From: Acholeplasmataceae bacterium
GTDB lineage: Bacteria > Bacillota_I > Bacilli_A > ML615J-28 > CAG-698
Length of the DNA: 11,687 nt
Assembly: GCA_012841765.1 (NCBI GenBank)
Contig: DUUA01000137.1
Coordinates: 1 to 11,687 of the forward strand
Direction: 5' to 3'
The notes below the pieces were generated by a model. It did not search any database, was not told the origin of the DNA, and was given only the letters and a program-made list of their open reading frames with translations. The translations under genes and the position numbers were made by a program. Shown one piece after another: positions 6,422 to 11,687 of the stretch. Every line of letters begins with the position of its first letter. Positions within the stretch are counted from its first letter, which is position 1.

Positions 6422-7080
6422 AGCTAATAATGAAAAGATTATTTATTATTAATTTGTTATTTGTTGTTAGTTTAACAGTATTATTATCTGGTGTTTTTGC
6501 CTGGTATGAATTAACCAAGTTTGTTCCTATTAAATTATTAAGTGGTGATTTCCAAGTTACAATGAATGTCTCTTTTGATAATATTGAAGTTGGGCAAAAT
6601 AGTGTTTATTATGATAACGTCAATAACGTTATTAAAATAAATGCATCAGATGAAAATGCGATAAATTATATTGAAAAGTTAAAAATTAGTTTAGAAATAA
6701 GAACTGATATAGCCGCAAGATTTAGACTGAAAATTCAAGATGAATGGCAGTTAGTAAGACATTATGCGGATTTTAGTACTACAACAGTTTTATATCATGA
6801 AAAGACCGCTGAAGGTCCAATAGATAATCCATTTATTATTACTGCAAATGAAATATTTCCTCATAAAGTTGATGAGTGGAATTATATATATTATGATGGA
6901 ATTTTATTACAAGACACAGATTATAGTTTCGATGTTATCACTAAAGGAACTAAGTATTATGCAAGAGTAACTGATATATTTTATGAAGAATGTTTTGTTG
7001 ATTTAGATTTATTATTTGATATTGTTCAAGCAAATAGATTTAGTGAAAGATGGTTAATAGATAGCAATTTCTTTGATTAA
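6418..7080 (+). CDS. Secreted protein with SipW-type signal peptide
   Basis: Exported protein of 220 residues, coupled to the gene before it by a 4-base ATGA overlap. The start at 6418 has little Shine-Dalgarno support; an in-frame ATG at 6430 (residue 5) would also keep the signal peptide. The signal has Lys/Arg at 2-7, a hydrophobic core (8-24) and SGVFAW at 24-29. The mature part begins with KLLSGDFQVTMNVSF, the same post-signal strand pattern as its neighbour, so the two are probably distant members of one TasA/camelysin-like family. The rest is beta-rich and aromatic-rich with no motif I recognise. One cysteine is present, in EECFVD. Its place between the other subunit gene and the giant repeat protein suggests it is a minor subunit, a tip or an anchor for the surface structure; that is inference. 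Confidence 0.7.
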   Translation: MKLIMKRLFIINLLFVVSLTVLLSGVFAWYELTKFVPIKLLSGDFQVTMNVSFDNIEVGQNSVYYDNVNNVIKINASDENAINYIEKLKISLEIRTDIAARFRLKIQDEWQLVRHYADFSTTTVLYHEKTAEGPIDNPFIITANEIFPHKVDEWNYIYYDGILLQDTDYSFDVITKGTKYYARVTDIFYEECFVDLDLLFDIVQANRFSERWLIDSNFFD

Positions 7081-7095
7081 AGAAAGGAAAGTATT

Positions 7096-10000
7096 ATGAA
7101 AAAAGCAATAAAAAATAAAGTATTTATATTAAGTTACGCAATGATAATTTTCGTTGTTTTTTTCGCATTCATATTAAATTTTGTTGGTGTAAAAGCAACA
7201 AGTGATTATTCACTTTCTTCTAAATGGGATGGAGCAGAAGTGCCTACTCCTGTAGAAGAAATTAATTATAATTCACAATATGTAAAATTAAATGAAATAT
7301 ATAAATTTGTGAAAGTTGGTTCTATTTATCAAATTAATATTATATTGATGCCTACAAATGATAAAATTTATGTCATCGAAACGGCTGAAGATTTATATGC
7401 TTTCTCACTTTTAACAAAAGGAATTGAAAGAAATTTATTTTTAGGATTACATTACGTACTTGGTAATGATATAAATTATAATGATGCTGCTAATAGATCA
7501 CAATTTTTTGCTCCAATAGGATATGATATTCCTTTTACTGGAATATTTGATGGTCAGGGATTTGAAATTTCAAATCTGTTTTTCGCTCAAATTTTAAGTC
7601 AAAGTGAATATGTAAATTTTTATAATGAGGCACTAAGATATTATTCAATGTTTTCTAAAGTAGGTGAAAATGGTATTGTAAGAAACTTAGGCATAAAAAA
7701 TGTTTGGATGTATCAACCAATTGAATGGGGACAAATGGAATATGCCTCATATTTAATTGGTTTAAACGAAGGGCTTGTTGAACATGTCTATGTGATAGAT
7801 GATCGTTTAGATTCTGGGTTGAATGTTGATGGCCTATTTAAAGTTTCAGGGATAATGTCTGTTAACAAAGGAGAATTTAGAGAAGCATATATTTCCACAA
7901 GCAATGTTATAACTAGTGCTGTTTCTGTTAATATTTCAGATTCGCCTGTTTTAACTGCTAATCAAGGGATAATTGAAAATATCTATTATGATTCAACTTT
8001 ATATACTGGAGATATATTAACAGGCGATTCTTCGCTTCCTCTAACTACTAGCGAATTTCAAGTTAACAGAAATTTTGATTCTAATTGGTTTTTTAATAAT
8101 AGTTATTATGTAGGTTCTTCGCAATCAATGAGGAACTTAATTTATCCAACTTTAAAAGGAATTAAAAGAGATAGTGCTAATAACTATTTAATTTATAAAG
8201 CTAGTGAATTAATTTTCATGACAGAATTGTTTAAAATATCTACTTATTTTAGAAATCAAAAATATGTAATTCAAAACGATATAGATTTTAATTCTGTTTC
8301 TAAATACGCTTATATTTCTCCAACATTTACTTTTGCTGGCACTTTTGAAAGTAAAGAAATAAATACTGGTGGAGAAATTCTCTATACTAGGAACTCAAAT
8401 GAAGGTGCTGTAAATTATTATTCGATAATAGAAATGCAATTTGTTAATTCATCATTAGTAAATAATAATGCTAGTTATGGAATGTTTGGAATTGTTACTG
8501 GAACTGTTAAAAATATAAATTTTGTTAATACAAAATTAGATGTTAGTAATATTTCTGACCATGTTTTAAAATCCAAAACGACTATTGGTTTTATTTCAGG
8601 TATTGTTAATGGAGCTGTAATAGAAAATGTCCATGTATATGGCGATATCTTAGTTATTGATTCTCAAATAGGCTATGTTAATATTGGTGGTCTTATAGGA
8701 GAAGGACAAGGATTAATTTCGAATTCATCTTTCAATGGAAGCATTGATGGGGGAAGGCATACATATAATGTTAGAGCTGATTTAAGTAATATTGGTGGAT
8801 TAATTGGATATTCAGATAATATAAAAATAAAAAACTCTATTAATAAAGCAGATATTATTGGTTATTCTTATAGCCAAAGTAATATGGCATTACATAATTA
8901 TTTTGGTGGGATTATTGGTTCTGGTTCTATTGATTATCTTAATAAAGTAGTCAATAAAGGCAATATTTTATCTTCTGATAAAGTAGTAACTCCTTCACAA
9001 AACTTCTCATATTCATTTAGTGTCTATATTGGGGGAATTATTGGAAAACAAACTGGATTATTAAATGATATTCAGAAAGTAAATAATGAAGGAAGCGTTG
9101 AATTATATGTTCCACATATTATGAAATCAAGGATTGCTGGATATGGAGTTATTGAAGGTGGAGATAATTATAATTTTTATAGTATTTCTAATTCAGGAGA
9201 AATTAAAATTACCCATCCAGCGTTTACGGATCAAAATATTGAAACAATTGTAAACAATGGTTTTGTAGAAGGTGCTGGAGTAATAGTTACAGCAGGTGTT
9301 AATGGAAATTATAATGGATTATATAATGATGCTGATGTTTCTATAAACATGAGTTTAGTTAATCATTATGCAGGTATTATTTTAAATAATAATTGTTATA
9401 ATAATAGTGGTAAATATGATAATATTAGTTCTTTTAATTTGGGACAGAATAAAAAAAGCACTATTTTTCAAGCATATAATCTTGGTAATATAAATGTTTT
9501 TTCAACAAATATAATTTATCATAATTGGATTAAGTATTCTGGAGTCAGTGTTGGAAAAAACATTGATTTTGAAGAATTAAGAAATGAAGGCTTTATTAAA
9601 ATTAATGCTACTCATTCTGCTCCTAATCCTTTATTGTTTAGCTCCACTGTTCCAGTAGATGGATTATTAGGTTCAATGGATCCTCAAAAAACAATGAAAA
9701 TTAATGGCGTTTTTGAAGAAGTAACTCAAGACCGATATGCAAAAAATATTTATAATGGCGGAAGACTTTCCTTTTATAATAGTAATCCAGCTTATATATT
9801 TAATCTATTTATGAGTGGAATTGGCTATAAAAATGCTAATACTAATATGTATGATGAAAAGGGAATAGATTATAAATCTGTTGATTTTACTCCTGTTGAA
9901 GGTTCTATTCATAATGCGGTTAATGATGGAGAAATATATGTTGACGCAAGAATTAAAGGGCAGTCAAGAATGGCAGGAATAGTTTTAATTAATGAAGGAA

Positions 10001-11687
10001 TGTTAACTTCGGTTGCTAATACTGGAGATATTTATAATTCAAATGCTATTCAAAGTAGTTTAGGCACTGGAGTAAATTGGGAATTTGAAGTTGAAACTGG
10101 AGGAATTACATTTCTTATGGGAAGCAGATACGCTCAAATTAGAGACTCTGTAAACTATGGGAATATTGTATCTTATGGGAGTACTGAATCAACCGGAAAC
10201 GGGTGGGTTAATGCTTCAGGTATTGCTACCAGAAATGATAAAATGGAAAACAATACTGATGCAGGCAGTGGAGAAACTTACCATTATTTTGCTAAGATTG
10301 CGTTTACCATAAATTACGGAGATGTTTATTCATATAATAAGAGAGATAGCGATGGCTTGAATGTTGGTAATGAAACCCATAATAAAGCATCAGGAATTCT
10401 AACGTTAGGTCTTCTTAGTAGTATTAACAATTTAAATTATGGAAATATATATGGAAAGAATTTAGCAAGTGGAATTTATGGATTTGTTTTTATTGATAAG
10501 TTTGTAAAATATGGAAATGTAAAGGATAACGAAATATTTATTGCAAACTCTATAAATTATGGCAAAATTAGAAGAATAGCTAGTCCAGCTGCTTTTACGT
10601 ATAATGGTGAAAATTTAGGAGTTTCTCCAAATATTACTCAGATGATCGTTCAATCTGAGAGGTTACCGCGATATGCATTTGGTGCTTTAATTGGCAAAGT
10701 TCATACTGGGAGAACTAATAATTGGGACTTTTCTGCCCCTAATAATAACTTTTCTATTTCTAAAGTTGCTTTTTCATATTTAATTAATTTTGATTCACTT
10801 GTTGATGTTGTTGGAAATAATCCAACAACTACAGGTGATAATAATAATGTTGTTGCAAATCAAATTACTATGTATATGGCAACAACAAAACCAAATGATA
10901 CATCATTAAAACCTTTTCATAATATTGTATCAAAAACATTGGACAATGGTCCTAATGGAATATTTAATATTAATTTTCCTTTGAGAACTGTTCCTGATGT
11001 TCAGAATTTTATAACTGATCAATACATTAAGGATTTCATTCAATTTATTCCTAAGTCTAAAGTTAATCAAACATTATTACAGAAAATCGACTTTGGAGGA
11101 ATTAGCGCAACTGCAGGTATTTATGCACTAAGTTCTAGCGCAGGAATTTCTAATGGTTTGTTTATGCCAGATAATATTGATTTAAATAAACTAAATCCAG
11201 TTAGTTTTAATAATGGAAATCCTGAAGCGAATACTACTTGGCAGTTTGATATTAATTCAGGTGGAGTATCTGTTTATAATAAATTCTTTACTGAAATGAA
11301 ACAATTAGATAAAGCAATTGCTACAACAATATTTGATTTAGAAATGTATATGGTGTCTGATCCAACAATTAAATTGAGAAATCCTATCATTGACGATAGT
11401 AAAGGTTTAATTACTTATTATGTACCAACAAATAGTGATCCTGCAACTGGTACAACTTTAGGAACATATACTGGAATTCGCTATGAAAAAGTAGATAGTT
11501 CAAATGGACAAAGTTTAGGAGCTACTTGGATACCTAATGCAACTGGAAATCCCCAAACTGACGGAAAATGGGTTGGAGATTATAAACATAATGGCTCATC
11601 ATATGTCAATTCTCAGAAATTTGATTCAGATGGTGAATATAACATTACGGTAACAACAGGTTCTACTGGCCGTATTAATAATAACAA
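7096..11687 (+). CDS. Giant secreted GLUG-motif/beta-helix adhesin-like protein, 3' partial
   Basis: The frame is open for 1530 codons to the window edge, so the protein is larger than what is seen. A Sec signal peptide (basic KKAIKNK, hydrophobic 9-32, likely cleavage after VKA at 34) makes it exported; it lacks the Ala-Trp junction of its neighbours. Residues 90-161 hold a module ending FTGIFDGQGFEISNL, typical of GLUG-domain surface proteins, and 363-420 hold a weaker copy. GLUG-like cores (GGLIG, GGIIG) occur at 531-535, 567-571, 604-607 and 646-650. From about 620 to 1158 the motif NxG[NDEK][IV] recurs about 15 times, alternating with [AS]G[IV], as expected of a right-handed beta-helix. 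The part after about 1190 is Asn/Thr-rich and unrecognised. AAGGA at 7084-7088 supports the ATG. Likely a c-di-GMP-controlled adhesin or matrix protein. No wall anchor can be judged because the C-terminus is missing. Confidence 0.8.
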   Translation, partial: MKKAIKNKVFILSYAMIIFVVFFAFILNFVGVKATSDYSLSSKWDGAEVPTPVEEINYNSQYVKLNEIYKFVKVGSIYQINIILMPTNDKIYVIETAEDLYAFSLLTKGIERNLFLGLHYVLGNDINYNDAANRSQFFAPIGYDIPFTGIFDGQGFEISNLFFAQILSQSEYVNFYNEALRYYSMFSKVGENGIVRNLGIKNVWMYQPIEWGQMEYASYLIGLNEGLVEHVYVIDDRLDSGLNVDGLFKVSGIMSVNKGEFREAYISTSNVITSAVSVNISDSPVLTANQGIIENIYYDSTLYTGDILTGDSSLPLTTSEFQVNRNFDSNWFFNNSYYVGSSQSMRNLIYPTLKGIKRDSANNYLIYKASELIFMTELFKISTYFRNQKYVIQNDIDFNSVSKYAYISPTFTFAGTFESKEINTGGEILYTRNSNEGAVNYYSIIEMQFVNSSLVNNNASYGMFGIVTGTVKNINFVNTKLDVSNISDHVLKSKTTIGFISGIVNGAVIENVHVYGDILVIDSQIGYVNIGGLIGEGQGLISNSSFNGSIDGGRHTYNVRADLSNIGGLIGYSDNIKIKNSINKADIIGYSYSQSNMALHNYFGGIIGSGSIDYLNKVVNKGNILSSDKVVTPSQNFSYSFSVYIGGIIGKQTGLLNDIQKVNNEGSVELYVPHIMKSRIAGYGVIEGGDNYNFYSISNSGEIKITHPAFTDQNIETIVNNGFVEGAGVIVTAGVNGNYNGLYNDADVSINMSLVNHYAGIILNNNCYNNSGKYDNISSFNLGQNKKSTIFQAYNLGNINVFSTNIIYHNWIKYSGVSVGKNIDFEELRNEGFIKINATHSAPNPLLFSSTVPVDGLLGSMDPQKTMKINGVFEEVTQDRYAKNIYNGGRLSFYNSNPAYIFNLFMSGIGYKNANTNMYDEKGIDYKSVDFTPVEGSIHNAVNDGEIYVDARIKGQSRMAGIVLINEGMLTSVANTGDIYNSNAIQSSLGTGVNWEFEVETGGITFLMGSRYAQIRDSVNYGNIVSYGSTESTGNGWVNASGIATRNDKMENNTDAGSGETYHYFAKIAFTINYGDVYSYNKRDSDGLNVGNETHNKASGILTLGLLSSINNLNYGNIYGKNLASGIYGFVFIDKFVKYGNVKDNEIFIANSINYGKIRRIASPAAFTYNGENLGVSPNITQMIVQSERLPRYAFGALIGKVHTGRTNNWDFSAPNNNFSISKVAFSYLINFDSLVDVVGNNPTTTGDNNNVVANQITMYMATTKPNDTSLKPFHNIVSKTLDNGPNGIFNINFPLRTVPDVQNFITDQYIKDFIQFIPKSKVNQTLLQKIDFGGISATAGIYALSSSAGISNGLFMPDNIDLNKLNPVSFNNGNPEANTTWQFDINSGGVSVYNKFFTEMKQLDKAIATTIFDLEMYMVSDPTIKLRNPIIDDSKGLITYYVPTNSDPATGTTLGTYTGIRYEKVDSSNGQSLGATWIPNATGNPQTDGKWVGDYKHNGSSYVNSQKFDSDGEYNITVTTGSTGRINNN
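7363..7578 (+). other. GLUG-associated N-terminal module, copy 1
   Basis: Residues 90-161 of the giant protein read IYVIETAEDLYAF, then HYVLGNDINYND, FFAPIGYDIPFTG and FDGQGFEISNL. This order (tAEDL helix, Y.L.NDI strand, F.PIG, FtG.FDG.G..I.NL) is the common opening module of bacterial surface proteins with GLUG motifs. The stretch closes near residue 355 with YPTLKG, which often ends such modules. Confidence 0.7.
8182..8355 (+). other. Degenerate second copy of the GLUG-associated module
   Basis: Residues 363-420 repeat the order of copy 1 in weaker form: NYLIYKASELIFM, KYVIQNDIDFN, YISPTFTFAGTFESK. The FDG of copy 1 has become FES and the PIG has become SPTF. This suggests an internal duplication followed by divergence within the giant protein. 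Confidence 0.5.
8953..10569 (+). repeat. Beta-helix-like protein repeats, NxG[NDEK][IV] motif
   Basis: About 15 motif copies are visible in the translation, at residues 620 (NKGNI), 664 (NEGSV), 699 (NSGEI), 795 (NLGNI), 830 (NEGFI), 943 (NDGEI), 975 (NTGDI), 1020 (NYGNI), 1073 (NYGDV), 1114 (NYGNI), 1138 (KYGNV) and 1154 (NYGKI), plus weaker ones at 744, 887 and 966. Spacing ranges from about 16 to over 100 residues. Between them lie [AS]G[IV] turns such as NASGIATRN, KASGILTLG and LASGIYGFV. The repeats are diverged at DNA level, so they are not recent tandem duplications. Confidence 0.7.

Noticed and set aside
8953..10569. Recent tandem DNA repeats or a CRISPR-like array
   Set aside because: The periodicity exists only in the protein; the DNA copies are diverged and unevenly spaced inside one continuous open frame.

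Overview
The window is a single plus-strand gene cluster from a very AT-rich, low-GC Gram-positive-type bacterium (Firmicutes or Mollicutes lineage). All eight genes point the same way, most have AGGAG-type ribosome binding sites, TGG is the tryptophan codon, and no in-frame TGA occurs inside any gene. The standard code therefore seems to be in use, which argues against Mycoplasma/Spiroplasma and fits an Acholeplasma/Izemoplasma-like organism or an AT-rich Bacilli/Clostridia member. The species cannot be settled from the sequence alone.

Layout. 1-5635 is a tight run of five genes with gaps of 13-25 bases and one 1-base overlap. They are a SipW/Sec11-type signal peptidase (5' end cut by the window edge), a membrane-tethered McrB-like AAA+ NTPase, a DUF2357-like McrC-type partner with a long coiled-coil tail and no visible nuclease, a small secreted TasA/camelysin-like protein with a SipW-type signal peptide, and a second SipW-type peptidase. 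The 123-base gap at 5636-5758 carries what reads as a cyclic-di-GMP-I (GEMM-I) riboswitch aptamer whose 3' end is also the 5' arm of an intrinsic terminator. After it come two more small secreted proteins with SipW-type signal peptides (genes overlapping by 4 bases), then a giant secreted protein. The giant protein has at least 1530 residues, runs off the window end, and carries GLUG-type motifs and a long beta-helix-like repeat region.

How the genes may work together. SipW-type peptidases are known to mature TasA/TapA/camelysin-type fibre subunits. Two such peptidases beside three candidate substrates and a giant repeat adhesin suggest a cell-surface fibre or biofilm matrix locus. The riboswitch would tie the secreted structural genes to c-di-GMP, the usual signal for attachment; the overlap of aptamer and terminator predicts that c-di-GMP turns them on. 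The unexpected part is the McrB-like/DUF2357-like pair, of a kind usually seen in restriction and defence, set inside this secretion cluster. The ATPase has a transmembrane segment, and both peptidases and the DUF2357-like protein end in charged coiled coils. A membrane-associated NTPase complex that organises export or assembly of the surface fibre is a plausible, unproven reading and the best candidate here for an undescribed system.
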